In this document: positions 21,504-32,307 of the stretch, piece after piece
How positions within the stretch are numbered: position 1 is the first letter of the stretch
How the letters are laid out: every line of letters starts with the position of its first letter
Assembly (NCBI GenBank): GCA_009193035.1
Contig: SWDT01000004.1
Span: 62,001 to 126,000 of the forward strand
Direction of reading: 5' to 3'
Origin: Halicephalobus mephisto
Taxonomy: Eukaryota; Nematoda; Chromadorea; Rhabditida; Panagrolaimidae
DNA: 64,000 bases
Notes under the pieces: generated by a model
The model's database searches: none
What the model was told of the DNA's origin: nothing
Seen by the model: only the letters and a program-made list of their open reading frames with translations
Position numbers and translations under genes: made by a program

Positions 21504-22239
21504 TCAATTTTTGATTAACGAAGAAACTCGATTTCCTTCGGTGATGACGATTGTCCCGAGTTCTCCGGGAAAAACCAAACGAAAAGCGGTTTTGAGGTCG
21601 TTTATGTTCGTTTTTTTGGATTTCTTGTTCTGACTAGAGAGTCTTCTGGATTCATCAAGGACACGATTCAGGATATCAAGGACAAAATCAGAAATCATCA
21701 GTCTGGCCTAAAAAGTAGAAAATCACAATAACTTGAAAAAAACTAAAAGTTACAGTAATTTGAAAATAAAACTATAGCAATTTGAAAAAAATTAAAAGTT
21801 ACAGTAAATTTGAAAAAAATTAAAAATCACAGTAATTTTTAAAAAATAAAATTATAATAATTTAAAAAAACTTAAAAGTTACAGTAATGTAAAAAATTAA
21901 AAATCACAGTAAATTTTAAAAAATTAAAAATCACAGTAATTTATGAAAAATAAAATTATAATAATTTTAAAAAAATTAAAAGTTACAGTAATTTAAAAAA
22001 ATTAAAAGTTACAGTAATTTTTAAAAATTAAAAATCACAGTAAATTTAAAAAAATTAAAAATCACAGTAAATTTAAAAAAATTAAAAATCACAGTAAATT
22101 TTAAAAAATTAAAATTATAATAATTTTAAAAAAAAATTACGGATTTGGTGATGATTAAATTTGGAAATTCCTTCTTCGAGATTCTCCGGATGACCTTCTG
22201 GATATCATCGGATTTGGATTTCGAAGTTCTCCGGTTCAT
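21504..22239 (-). CDS. Divergent, intron-containing histone H2B-like protein
   Basis: Two exons (22141-22239 and 21504-21707) join in phase 0 to 100 residues. The whole length aligns by eye with the H2B histone fold. Alpha 1 is DDIQKVIRRISK; loop 1 is EFPNLIITKS; alpha 2 is ARLMISDFVLDILNRVLDES, then RRLSSQNK. Loop 2 is KSKKTNI, alpha 3 is NDLKTAFRLVF, and the H2B-specific alpha C starts at PGELGTIVITEGNRVSSLIK. The PGEL motif and the ISDFV/DIL core distinguish H2B from other histones. Unlike canonical H2B (about 120 residues, intronless, in histone clusters), this gene has an intron of 433 nt, a basic N-terminal tail of only about ten residues and many substitutions, and no histone neighbours. 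I infer a specialised variant, perhaps germline or sperm chromatin. A decaying retained copy is possible, but the frame is intact. Confidence 0.85.
21715..22135. repeat. About 30-bp repeat array in the H2B-like gene intron
   Basis: Around a dozen copies of aaaaattaaaaatcacagta or aaaaattaaaagttacagta fill the intron. Confidence 0.9.
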
Positions 22240-22396
22240 TTTTATTATTCGACGAAAATTAAAATTATTTCTTTTTCAAATTTACATAATTTCAAAATTA
22301 AATTTTATGTTAATTTTAATTTTTTAAATATATAACTTGGCACAGATTCCAGAATTGACATCTTCCAGAAAAACCGAATTATTCAAAGTCGTTTTT

Positions 22397-23118
22397 TGAT
22401 CGGACCGAAGATGACGTCATCGACCCAGAAAAATTGTCAAAAAATTTAATAAAATTTTATCAATTATATTTTCGTGAACGGAAGAAATATAAGAGGAAAA
22501 AAATAAAGTATGAAATAAATCACTAATTATGTGTGGAAATCGACTTTTGGGATTGGGCTTAGGCATCTAGACCATGGTGATAACAACACTATGTAAGATT
22601 TTGGAATACTATAATTGGTTTAATATTTCTTCCATCTTATATTTTTTTCATTTTTTATTTTTTATTTTTCTTCATTTTATATTTTTTCATCTTATATTTT
22701 TCTCTTTTATATTTTTTCATCTTATATTTTTTCATCTTATATTTTTTCATTTTATATTTCTTCCATTTTATATTTTCTTCATCTTATATTTTTTTTATCT
22801 TATATTTTTTCATCTTATATTTTTCTCTTTTATATTTCTTCCATCTTATATTTTTTTATCTTATATTTTCTTCGTCTTATATTTCTTCTATATTATATTT
22901 TTCCCTTTTATATTTCTTCAATTTTATATTTTTTCCATCTTATATTTTTCTTTTTATATTTTTTCATCATATTTTTCCATCTTATATTTTTTTCATTTTT
23001 TTTTCCTATTGCCTTATGTTTTATCTGTATTTTATATTATGTTTATTTTAATGATTTAATTGTCCGAATTTGAGACTAAAGTTTGGAATAAATTTAAAAA
23101 AAAATATTTTTTTGAACA
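22397..23118 (+). mobile_element. Possible diverged LTR-like copy containing a microsatellite
   Basis: It starts tgatcggaccgaagatgacg and ends near ggaataaatttaaaa then tttgaaca. These are the same start and end phrases as the shorter copies at 31009-31173 and 46484-46652. The interior (22628-23000) is an expansion of cttatattttttcat. No flanking duplication was found, so the relationship is tentative. Confidence 0.35.
22628..23000. repeat. Microsatellite-like ttatattttttcatc array
   Basis: About 25 imperfect copies of a 14 to 16-bp unit. The long open frame through it is a by-product of the repeat. Confidence 0.9.
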
Positions 23119-23351
23119 CCTTTTGGAATAAGTTATGTATTTTTAGTAGTTCTTGAAGATACCGATTCAGAATCTGTCTTTCATTTTTATCGAACAATTT
23201 TCTGGAGTGAAATAATTTGAAAAATCGCTAAATTTAGGATTCCGTTTTTTCGTCTTTTTAATCTCTTTTTTGAGAAACCAATTAAGCAGCTGTAACCAAT
23301 GAGAAAATATATAATTACGGAAAAGAATTATTAAAGTTGACTAAGTTGAAG

Positions 23352-23820
23352 AAAAAAACGTTTCTGAAATTGAGTGACTAAATTTGGATAAAAATTTAAG
23401 AAGATATCTTTGGATTTTCTTAACTTTCGATATATGAAATTTCACAAATTTATTTAATTTTCTGATTTTGTAAAAGTATTCGATGAAACCTAAATACAGA
23501 TTCTGAAAATCTATCAGATAACTTACAAAACTAGCTGAAACTTGTTTCAACAGAATCACTTTGAATTAATTTTTTTTCTTGTAAGTTAAAAAAGAAAATG
23601 AACATCTCTAAAACGAAGTTGTCAAATCTCGAAGAAAAGATAAGAAACTATTTTTTTTTCAACTTTCGATATATGAAATTTCACATATTTATTTAATTTT
23701 CTGATTTTGTAAAAGTATTCGATGAAACCTAAATACGGATTCTGAAAATCTATCAGATAACCTACAAAACTATCTGAAACTTGTTTCAACAGAACCACTT
23801 CGAATAAATATACTTTCTTT
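23352..23820. repeat. 470-bp dispersed duplication, copy 1
   Basis: It matches 43899-44366 in the same orientation with high identity, beginning aacgtttctgaaattgagtg. Each copy is itself made of two related halves of about 280 bp sharing gtaaaagtattcgatgaaac and ctgaaacttgtttcaacaga. Confidence 0.9.
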
Positions 23821-24597
23821 GTTAGACAAAAAAATTATGTCACTTTAAAATCAGATTTTTTAAATTTCGAATTTTCCATCATTTTTCAAGTACTTTAACA
23901 AAGAACTAAAATTTCTTTCTTAAAAATCCACATAATTTAAAATGTTTTAATTCAAAAATAATTTTTCTCAATTTATAAAATTTAAAATTTTTAATTTAAA
24001 AACTATTTTTGTTAATTTGTAAAATTAAAATTTTTTTTTTAATTTGTAAAATTTAAAATTACTTTTTTTTTAATTTATAAAATTAAAATTTTTTTTTCTT
24101 TAAATTTATAAAATTTAAAATTTTTTTTCCTATTTTTAAAATTTAAAATTTTTATTCAAGTTTGAAAAATTTAAAATTTTTTTTTCTATTTTTAAAATTC
24201 CTCCATCGGTGAAGAAATCCTATTTGTCATGGATAATTCCTTGATCTGTTTAGTTAATTTCTATCTTGCTGCAAAATTTTATGTATTTGAATATCCGTCA
24301 TTTCGTTTTCGTCTTATTGAAACGGATAACCAAGAACCGATTGTGGTTTTCTCGAAATATCTTGTTTCAAAGTTGCTCGAAGCTTTATCTGATCTCCATT
24401 TTCTGTTAAAAATACATTTTCCAGGAACAGAATTGGAGACAGAGATGGATTAGACGGATTCTCGACCAGTTCGGGAACAGGCGGTCCGCTCCAATTTGCG
24501 AAAAATCCGCGAAAATCGAGGCCATCTGTCAGTCGCGGGAATTACGTCTAATATCGATTCTTTTATTAAAATTAAAATTAAAATTAAATTTTTTCAG
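23821..24597 (+). other. 5' flank of the ML-domain gene with a short open frame
   Basis: The first part is AT-rich repeats of aatttataaaatttaaaat type. An ATG at 24229 opens 74 codons (MDNSLICLVNFYLAAK at the start, HFLLKIHFPGTELETEMD at the end). I do not recognise this frame; it could be a small gene or remnant. At 24590-24597 the sequence ttttttcag sits directly before the next gene's ATG. Confidence 0.35.
24589..24597 (+). promoter_or_regulatory. Likely trans-splice acceptor
   Basis: A textbook nematode acceptor ends one base before the ATG of the ML-domain gene, with no candidate upstream coding exon in phase. Spliced-leader trans-splicing is the simplest reading. Confidence 0.55.
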
Positions 24598-25431
24598 ATG
24601 TCGACTTGGATTCTGATTCTTTGTTTTCTTTGTGGTACTGTATTTTCCCTAGAACCCCCGAGGGAAAAACGACAGTCGCCCTTGAACCGGGCTTGGGAAG
24701 AGGCCTTGCCCGGGGTCCAGCCCTTCTGGGAGAAGTACCGGTCCGGCCCCTACGGCATCGTCATCAGAGGCTGGCAATTCTCCCGTTGTGCCAGCGAACA
24801 ATGGACCAACTATGTCGTTAATGTTTCTGACATCGTTATCTGGCCGGATTATCCGAGATTTCCGGGCCCTGTTTTCTTCAACGTCACTATGGACGTTTCT
24901 GAGGACTTGCCGATCCAGAAAATCGAAATGGATCTGGAAGTTCGTCATGCCGTGACGTCCAAACACGGATCCAAGGGCTGGCAGGTCATCCCCTGCCAAG
25001 GCTGGAACATCGTCGACGGGTGCGACGGCGTCGGGTCCTGCAGGTACTGCGACGTCCTGGACAAATGCAAAGAAACAGTTAAATCCGCTCACAAATATGT
25101 TGATGATAGAAAAGCTCAAGATTTTCTCAGAAAAAATAAACTTTGTCCTCCACCCAAAGGACATTGGACAATGACATTCAGCAAGATCTTCACCATCGAG
25201 GACCTCCCGAAGTCCTTCTTCGGCCCCCTCCAGAGCAACGAATACTGGCTCACTTTCTCATTCACAGACGGAAAAGACAAAAAATTAGGATGTGCAAGAC
25301 TCTGGGTCGACGTCTGCAAGTACCACCTCCTGGACAAGGCCCAGAAGTGCCTCAGGGACCCCAACGCCTTCAAGAACTTCATCAACGAAATCAGCAGCCA
25401 AGCCGAACAGATCAGAAACAGAAATGGATGA
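24598..25431 (+). CDS. Secreted ML-domain, GM2-activator-like lipid-binding protein
   Basis: A single exon encodes 277 residues. Residues 1-16 are a signal peptide (MSTWILILCFLCGTVFS). The core resembles the ganglioside GM2 activator/ML fold: FSRCASEQW near the start, a VVNVSDIVIWPDYPRFPGPV strand region, FFNVTMDVSEDLPIQ, then PCQGWNIVDGCDGVGSC followed by YCDVLDKC, LCPPPKGHWTM, DLPKSFFGPL and LGCARLWVDVC. The paired cysteines match the disulfide pattern of the family. ML proteins bind lipids in lysosomes or outside the cell; the ligand here is unknown. The protein has an insertion after CDVLDKC and a C-terminal helical tail not seen in vertebrate GM2A. The GC-rich codon use stands out against the flanks. 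The ATG follows immediately after a strong acceptor ttttttcag, consistent with spliced-leader addition. Confidence 0.85.
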   Translation: MSTWILILCFLCGTVFSLEPPREKRQSPLNRAWEEALPGVQPFWEKYRSGPYGIVIRGWQFSRCASEQWTNYVVNVSDIVIWPDYPRFPGPVFFNVTMDVSEDLPIQKIEMDLEVRHAVTSKHGSKGWQVIPCQGWNIVDGCDGVGSCRYCDVLDKCKETVKSAHKYVDDRKAQDFLRKNKLCPPPKGHWTMTFSKIFTIEDLPKSFFGPLQSNEYWLTFSFTDGKDKKLGCARLWVDVCKYHLLDKAQKCLRDPNAFKNFINEISSQAEQIRNRNG

Positions 25432-28004
25432 AATTCTTCCACGAAAAATCTCCAAAGCGGGTCCTGTCGAAAAATCCAATTTTATCAAAGTTAATGGTCA
25501 AAAATCGGGATTCAAATTTTTTCGTTTTTAGACAAAATTTTCGGATTTTTTTATTTTTTTAAAAAATCTGATTTTTAAAATAAATTTTATTGGGAAATTT
25601 ATTTATAAATCTTTTAAATATATGTATTTTTAAAGAAAATTTAAAAAAATAATTTTTAAAAATTAAAATTTTTTAAAAATTAATTTTTTTTTTATTTTTT
25701 TAAAATTAATTTTTTTAATAATTGAAAAAAATTTCGTCAATTGTGTCTTAACACGAAAAAATAAAAATACAGAGTTGATTGAATTTTTAAAAATAGATTA
25801 ATTCTTGAGAAAAATTAAATTTTATAGAATTGATTAATTTAGAAAAATGAAGTTAATTTTCTTAGGTTTTTGCATGAAAATTAAAATAATTAAGTTATAT
25901 ATAATTAATTGATTTTTGAAAAAGATAAATTTTGTCTTTTCAATCTTGACAAGAAAAATTTTAAAACTGTGTTTTATAAAATTGATTAATTTATGAAAAA
26001 AATGAATTTCGTCATTTAAGTTTTAAATCAAAAATTTAAAAATTTAAAAAAATAAGATTTATTTTAATTTTCAAAAAAAAAAAGAATTTTGTCATTCAAG
26101 TTTTAACTCGAAAATTAAAAAATTAAAAAAATTAAGATTTATTTTAATTTTTAAAAAAAAAAGAATTTTGTGATTTAAGTCTTAATTCTAAAATTAAAAT
26201 CTAAAAAGTTGTTTTATTTTAATTTATGAAAAAAAATGAATTTCGTCATTTAAGTTTTAAATCAAAAATTAAAAAATTAAAAAAATTAAGGTTTATTTTA
26301 ATTTTAAAAAAAAATTTTGTCATTTAAGTTTTAAATCAAAAATTTAAAAATTTAGAAAGTTGTTTTATTTTAATTTATGAAAAAAAAAGAATTTCGTCAT
26401 TTAAGTTTTAAAGTGAAAAGTTCGAAAATCCAACTATTCAAACCTAACAAACCCCGATCTATTTTTATAAAAAAAATTCACTAATTGTGTCTCAGCACGA
26501 AAAGTCCAAAAGTGCATTTAGTCGATTTCAAAAAATTTAATTTTTTAAAATTTCACAATTTTGTCTCAACACGAAAATTAAAAATTTTAATCCTAAACTT
26601 TTCCGATGGATACTGTAATTTTTGAAATTCAATCAAATTTTTAAAAAATGAAATTTATTTAAAAATTTAAAAAATAAATGTTTTTTAAAATTTTTTTGTA
26701 ATTCTAGGTAACATCGAGGGAAACTTTTTCGAACATTCTCCATGACAACGGCAAATAGAGGTACTTCAGCAGCTTGACGACTTCCACTTTTCCCAATTGA
26801 ATCAGCGCCTGTTGTGGAATGGAAAAGCAACTCTTGACGCGAAAGTTCTTCATTTTCGAAAATTTTTATTTACCAGTGCGAGTCGGGTTTAAAGCGGAAA
26901 TTAACCTGGAATGAGAGTGAAGTCAACTCTCATCGCGAAAGTTCCTAAAAATTAGAAGAAAATAAAATTTGATTCGAAGTGTAATTCCAAAAGAATACTG
27001 TAACTAGGTCCCAACGTGAAAGTTCTTAAAAATTAGAAAAAAATTAATTTTTTTAAATAAAAATAAAAATAAAATTTGGTCCGAAGTGTAATTCCAAAAG
27101 AATACTGTAACTAGGTTCCAACGTGAAAGTTTCTAAAAATCGAAAAAAAAATTTTTTTAAATAAAAATAAAAATAAAATTTGGTCCGAAGTGTAATTCTA
27201 AAAAGAATACTGTAACTAGGTCCCAACGTGAAAGTTCCTAAAAATTAGAAAAAATTAATTTTTAAAATAAAAATAAAAATAAAATTTGATTTAAAGTATA
27301 ATTCTAAAAGAATACTGTAACTAGGTCCCGACGCGAGAATTTCTAAAAATCGAAAAAAATTAATTTTTTGAATAAAAATAAAATTTGGTTTAAAGTATAA
27401 TTCCAAAAAAATACTGTAATTAGGTCACGACACAAAAGTTGCTAAAAATTAGAAAAAAAATTAATTTTTAAAGATTAAAGTTTTCTATTTTTAATTTACA
27501 CCGTTCTGGTTTTATTATTTTTTAAAATTATATTTTTAAGAAAATTACGAAATCTAGTGCCACAAACCACCTGTCAGAATTTCTGTTTTTTAAAAAAGTC
27601 GGAAAGTAATAAAATTAAAAATTACGATTTTGATTAAATTTGATTTTTGAAAAATATTTTTTTAATTTTTAATTTTTAAACTTTTTTAAAATTCGAATTT
27701 GAATTTGATTTTTTTAAATATTTTTTTAATTTTTAAAATTAAAATTTGATTTTTTTAAATTAAAATTTAATTTTCTTTAAAGATTTTTTTAATTTTTGAA
27801 ATTCAAATTTGATTTTTTTTAAATATTTAAAAAATTGTTGAAATTTGAATTTGATTTTTTTTTAAAGATTTTTTAAATTTTTGAAATTAAAATTTGATTT
27901 TTGGAAAATATTTTTTTAATTGTTGAAATTCGAATTTGATTTTTTTTAATTTTTGAAATTCGAATTTGATTTTTTTTAATTGTTGAAATTCGAATTTCAG
28001 ATTA
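25432..28004. other. Intergenic AT-rich region with repeat arrays
   Basis: From 25550 to 26600 the sequence is low complexity with drifting units such as tttcgtcatttaagttttaa. A 49-codon minus-strand frame at 26706-26855 (MKNFRVKSCFSIPQQALIQL at the start) has protein-like composition but no recognisable domain. From 26960 to 27440 lies a tandem repeat, and 27600-27990 is composed of ttgaaattcgaatttgattt units. Confidence 0.6.
26960..27440. repeat. About 100 to 115-bp tandem repeat, five copies
   Basis: Each unit carries aatactgtaactaggtccca, then acgtgaaagttcctaaaaat and a aaaataaaatttggtccgaa spacer. Confidence 0.9.
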
Positions 28005-30260
28005 ATGAGCGATACTGTAGACGAAAGTACGGTTGCCCCGACCCCCTCGTTGGGCCCCGGGGACATGATCGTCAAAGACAACGTGACCAATGTGCCCATG
28101 TGTGAAAGTTTAATTTGCCGTAAGTATTCTACCGTAATCCATTTTTAAGAATTTTTTAGCTCTTTTTTTCACGACCGAAAATATAAGATATGTTTTCTAC
28201 ATCTTGGGAAGATTGCTGGGCTTCGGATTTATCCTTTTTCTGTCCTCCAGAATTCCGAAGGACTTTTTGAAGCGATTCACACTTTATCTTTTTATTCCGC
28301 TTTTTCTGGGCGAATTGGCTCGTGTGGCCGCCGAAATCATGTACTACATCCAGCACTTCAAAAACGAACCGAACACCGCCGTTTCTATTCTGTAATTTTA
28401 AATTTTAAATTATTAAATTTTAAATTTTTAACTTTTTAAATTCTTAACTTTTAAATTTTTCGCTTTTTAAATTTTAAATTATTAAATTTTTAACTTTTTA
28501 AGTTTTTAAATTATTAAATTTTAAATTTTTCACTTTTTAACTTTTTAAATTATTAAATTTTAAATTATTAAATTTTTAACTTTTTAAATTTCTAAATTTC
28601 TAAATTATTAAGTTTTTAAATTTTTTTAAAAATCTCAAAATTTAATTTTAAGAGAATTTTATAGAAATAATCATTTTTGATTTTTATGATAATTTGATTT
28701 CGAAATTAATATAAAACATTTTATATTTTAGAAATTTCTTAAAATTTAATTTTAAGAGAATTTTATAGAAATAATCATTTTTGATTTTTATGATAATTTG
28801 ATTTTCAGTCAAGCGCAGTCAATTGTAGAGTTGATTTACAAGTTGTTTGCGACTTTCGTGTACTATGCTTTCCTTTCGAAATCAATCGTCGTTTATCACG
28901 GTCTTTTCCTGGCTTTTCTGAATCCGGAAAAGTTTGAACAATGGAAATCCGGCTTCTGGTTCAACATCTCAAGTTTTGTTCCCTTCGTGATCCTCATAGC
29001 TATGCACATCCCCTGGGGCAACATCATGGACATTGACGTTTTTATCCGATTTTCTTGTAGAATCATCTTGGGGATCGTGATGATCCCATTTTATTTGAGG
29101 ACAATTTTGTTTCTTTGTTGGAAAAAACAACAAAGAGAAACAATAATCGACGACCGAAACATCATCAGAAGAGCCAAATCCCGTCTTATCTGGTTCACAA
29201 TATACATGACATTCATGAATATCATCAATTTCTTCAATTTTTGTAAGTTACACTTATGATAAAACGAAATATCAAAATCACATCCCACGGAAAAAAGGTA
29301 TATTAAAATAACTCCAACGTATTAAATACATTATATTTGATGTATCGATACATTATTACAACGCACCGATATCATACTTAATATGTCAATATATTAAATA
29401 TAATGTATCTGATATATCAGGGCTACTTTAATTTATCAAGATATGATATATAACGTACTGATATCATACTTGATATATCAAATACGTTGAATATAATGTA
29501 TCTCATGCATTAGAACTTTTTCAATTTATCAATACGTTATATACCATGTACTGATATCATACTCGATATATCGAATACGTTGAATATAATGTATCTCATG
29601 CATTACAACCGTCTTTATTCATACATTATATACAATGTACCGATATCGTACTTTATATATCGAATACATTGAATATAATGTATCTCATGCATTACAACCT
29701 TTTCAATGTATCCATACATTATATACAATGCACTGATATCATACTTGATTTATCAAATACGTTGAATATAATGTATCTCATGCATTACAACCGTCTTTAT
29801 TCATATATTATATACCATGTACCAATTTTCTGTGTACATCAGAAATTGGACCGAAAAAACTGATTTTGAAAATTAATCTCCAATTACGATCTTATATCCA
29901 AAATCTGCAAATTTGAATACTATGTTTTAGACACTTTTGTCCAAATCTAAAAGCAACCATTTTTTGTGTCAAAAAAGTTCAAAATTATTCAAAATGATTT
30001 TTAAAATAAATTCAATTTTAGTGGAGTCGTTTTTCCACATCATCATCTTCAGCAACATCAATATCGGAGAAAATATGAATCAAACTATGGAAGTAATCAT
30101 GTTTTGCGCCGCGATTGCAGATGAATTCAGACCAGTGGGACTTATGATTTGCACTTTGATTCTGATTCCTATCTACCGTGAATCCATCCTCTTCTGTAGA
30201 AAATCCCCGATCGTTTTCAAATCCGCCATTCTCGATCTCAACGAACAAGAAAATCGTTGA
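28005..30260 (+). CDS. Seven-transmembrane receptor, nematode chemoreceptor-like
   Basis: Four exons (28005-28119, 28160-28391, 28809-29242, 30022-30260) join in phase to 339 residues, a usual length for nematode serpentine receptors. The extracellular N-terminus has an N-glycosylation site (DNVTNVP). Hydrophobic helices follow in order: YVFYILGRLLGFGFILFL, LYLFIPLFLGELARVAAEIM, IYKLFATFVYYAFL, FVPFVILIAMHI, IILGIVMIPFYLRTILFLC, LIWFTIYMTFMNIINF and FCAAIADEF to LMICTLILIPIY. A basic loop (KKQQRETIIDDRNIIRRAK) precedes helix 6. The last intron (779 nt) contains a repetitive element at 29289-29835. I could not assign it to a named sr family; it is not clearly Srh. A chemosensory role is inferred from the fold only. 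Confidence 0.78.
28639..28806. repeat. 60-bp direct repeat pair in the receptor intron
   Basis: The sequence ttaagagaattttatagaaa and the following 40 bases (to tatgataatttgattt) occur twice, at about 28645 and 28753. Confidence 0.85.
29289..29835. mobile_element. Repetitive element with tacattgaatataatgtatc units, copy 1
   Basis: This copy starts cacggaaaaaaggtatatta and ends catgtaccaattttctgtgt. Its interior is built of ttgaatataatgtatctcat and ttatataccatgtaccgata units. Copies lie at 39291-39847 (inverted) and 48240-48690. The cac...gtg ends suggest terminal inverted repeats. Confidence 0.75.
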
Positions 30261-30270
30261 TTAATCTACT

Positions 30271-30802
30271 CACACGGAAAATCGCAACTTACAGTTGAAT
30301 TTTCGTCATAGAAAGTACAGTAATGTTTATATAACGTTCAATATCACCTTTATCAGGTGATTTTTCGCAACAAACAAGTGATATTTCGTCACAAGTGTCA
30401 ATTATTCATAAAAATCGTCACAATTGTTGGATATTCATGAAAATTATTACAATTGTTGGATATTCGTGAAAATTATTACAATTGTGGTACATTTTTATCG
30501 TAGTTGGTAATTGTTACAAAAATCACGTAATATTGATGTTCGTGTTTGTTGCCTCGGCTGTATGACAGGTATTCTCCGATAATAGTTGATCCCCAGCAAC
30601 ATTTGCTTTCACTATTTCGTAAAATATATGATTTTTCAAAATCTTTGTATCAGTATTTTTTGTAGTTAAATTAACTCAATATCTTAGCCAAGTAGGAAAA
30701 ATGAATTTCGAAATCAACGGGAATCTAAGGGAAGCAAATATGTCTGAGAAGCAGCTGTCGTACAGTCGTTACTGTACTGCAAAAATGACGATTTTCCGTG
30801 TG
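30271..30802. mobile_element. Non-autonomous DNA element with 14-bp terminal inverted repeats
   Basis: The left end cacacggaaaatcg (30271-30284) is perfectly inverted at 30789-30802. The interior has short direct repeats (attgttggatattcatgaaa) and no transposase. No target duplication is obvious. Confidence 0.65.
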
Positions 30803-31008
30803 ATGGTATTGTGGACTTCATATGTGGCTTATATTTTTGAATACTGGATATGTAGTTTTCGCTAAGAAGATATTTCGCAACAAATATCATAGTGGAAGAA
30901 CAATAAAGAAATAAAATCAATATACCACAATGAACACTCAACGTTAAGAAGAAAATTCATATGTCAATGTTCGATAATGATTACTTGAATTTTTGAGAAT
31001 TCTGATCG

Positions 31009-31173
31009 TGATCGGAACGGCGATAACGCCACCGATCCAGAGAGACTGCTAACAGTCTTAGCAAAGACTTATCGATCGTGTTGCGTTTGTACTTTATAGC
31101 GTGTTTATAATAACGGTTTAATTACCCAAGTTTGAGTGTTCGGAATAAAGTGCCGAGAACAACATTTCGAACA
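31009..31173 (+). mobile_element. Solo-LTR-like element with 5-bp target duplication
   Basis: It begins tgatcggaacggcgataacg and ends acatttcgaaca, so it has TG...CA ends. It contains ggaataaag as a possible polyadenylation signal. Both flanks are gatcg (31004-31008 and 31174-31178). A close relative lies at 46484-46652. No internal retroelement genes are present. Confidence 0.55.
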
Positions 31174-31199
31174 GATCGTGTTGAAAAAAGATTGGATTA

Positions 31200-31435
31200 C
31201 CATGATCATCAGGGACTTCCGTGATAGAAGTAAACCTAGTTGTCTTTGATTTTTTGTATCAAATTCAACTCGCATTTAGGACTAATAAAAATCCTCTTGA
31301 CTATCAGGGACTTCCGTGGTGAAAGTCGGCTTTACTCTTACACTGTTTACTATATTTTGGACTCACACTCAAAACTAATCAGACTCTTCTCGATCATCAG
31401 GAAATTTCGTGGTAGACCTTAATTTCATTATCCTA
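31200..31435. repeat. Diverged repeats with the catcagggacttccgtg core
   Basis: Three copies of a unit with catcagggacttccgtggtg followed by aaagt and an actaataaaaatcctcttga-like spacer. The same core appears at 32315-32990 and 41880-42420. Confidence 0.75.
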
Positions 31436-31452
31436 AATTTTTTCTGTCAAAC

Positions 31453-31603
31453 TACACACAAAAGCATAACTTTCGATTTCGAAACAATTGCGAAATGTGA
31501 TACAATCATTGCATTTTTCATGAATATTCGACATTTGTGATGAAAATGTAACAAAATAGTGACGATTTGCATTTGTTACTAAACTAAAAGTCATGCTTTT
31601 TTA
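31453..31603. mobile_element. Palindromic MITE (cacaaaaagtgtaactttt family)
   Basis: Ends are cacacaaaagcataactttc and its inverse aaaagtcatgctttttta; the interior is also largely inverted (gaaatgtgatacaatcattg). Confidence 0.7.
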
Positions 31604-31872
31604 TGATCTTAATGGAATTATACATTGAATCTAATGTATCTGATATATCTGATATATCAGACCTGTTTCAATGTATAGATATCTTCTTCTTTTTCTTGAG
31701 CCTTTGTCCTATCTACCACAGGGTCCGCTTTACGACATCAAACGATACAATTACAAACATAAGATATTAGGAAACAAAACGCTTAATTCCCTGCGGCATC
31801 GTAGCGTGATATCCACTGATGTGACTTCCTTGTTTCAATGTATAGATATATCGTATACAATTCACTGGTATC

Positions 31873-32025
31873 AACACAAAAAAGCGTAACTTTTGGCACA
31901 GTAACAAATTCAAATCGTCACTATTATTTTTTAATTTTCGTCACAAAATTAAATATTCACGAAAAATATAACGATTATTACATTTCTCAATTGTTAAGAA
32001 TCCAAAAGTTATACCTTTTTGTGTT
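31873..32025. mobile_element. Palindromic MITE, second copy nearby
   Basis: Ends are cacaaaaaagcgtaactttt and the inverse aaaagttatacctttttgtg. It is in the same family as 31453-31603 and 11310-11462. Confidence 0.7.
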
Positions 32026-32307
32026 CTTCATTTTTTAGTTTTTGTATAAAGAAATAAGTACGATAAAGTGCATTCGATTACATTCAGTTACAAACGATTG
32101 TGGATCGCCTGTGTATGATCCCATTGATTTTCACGTTTTCGATTTGCATTTAGAACTAATTAGATGTTTTTTGGTCATCAAAAACTTCTGCAGCGATAGT
32201 TGACTGTACTCTTAGGCTGTTCTTAGTACAAAGTTTTACTCCTACCTGCAGATGAGTAACTTTTCATATTCAACAGACTTTCGAGATGAAACTTTATTTT
32301 ATTTTTA

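Noticed and set aside
22574..23059. 161-codon plus-strand frame rich in Phe, Ile and Leu
   Set aside because: It is produced by the ttatattttttcat microsatellite; the residue pattern simply repeats.
24606..25562. Several open frames on both strands around the ML-domain gene
   Set aside because: Shadows of the GC-rich single-exon gene; only the 24598 frame has a signal peptide and family motifs.
26706..26855. Minus-strand 49-codon frame MKNFRVKSCFSIPQQ
   Set aside because: Protein-like but too short and unrecognised to call a gene.
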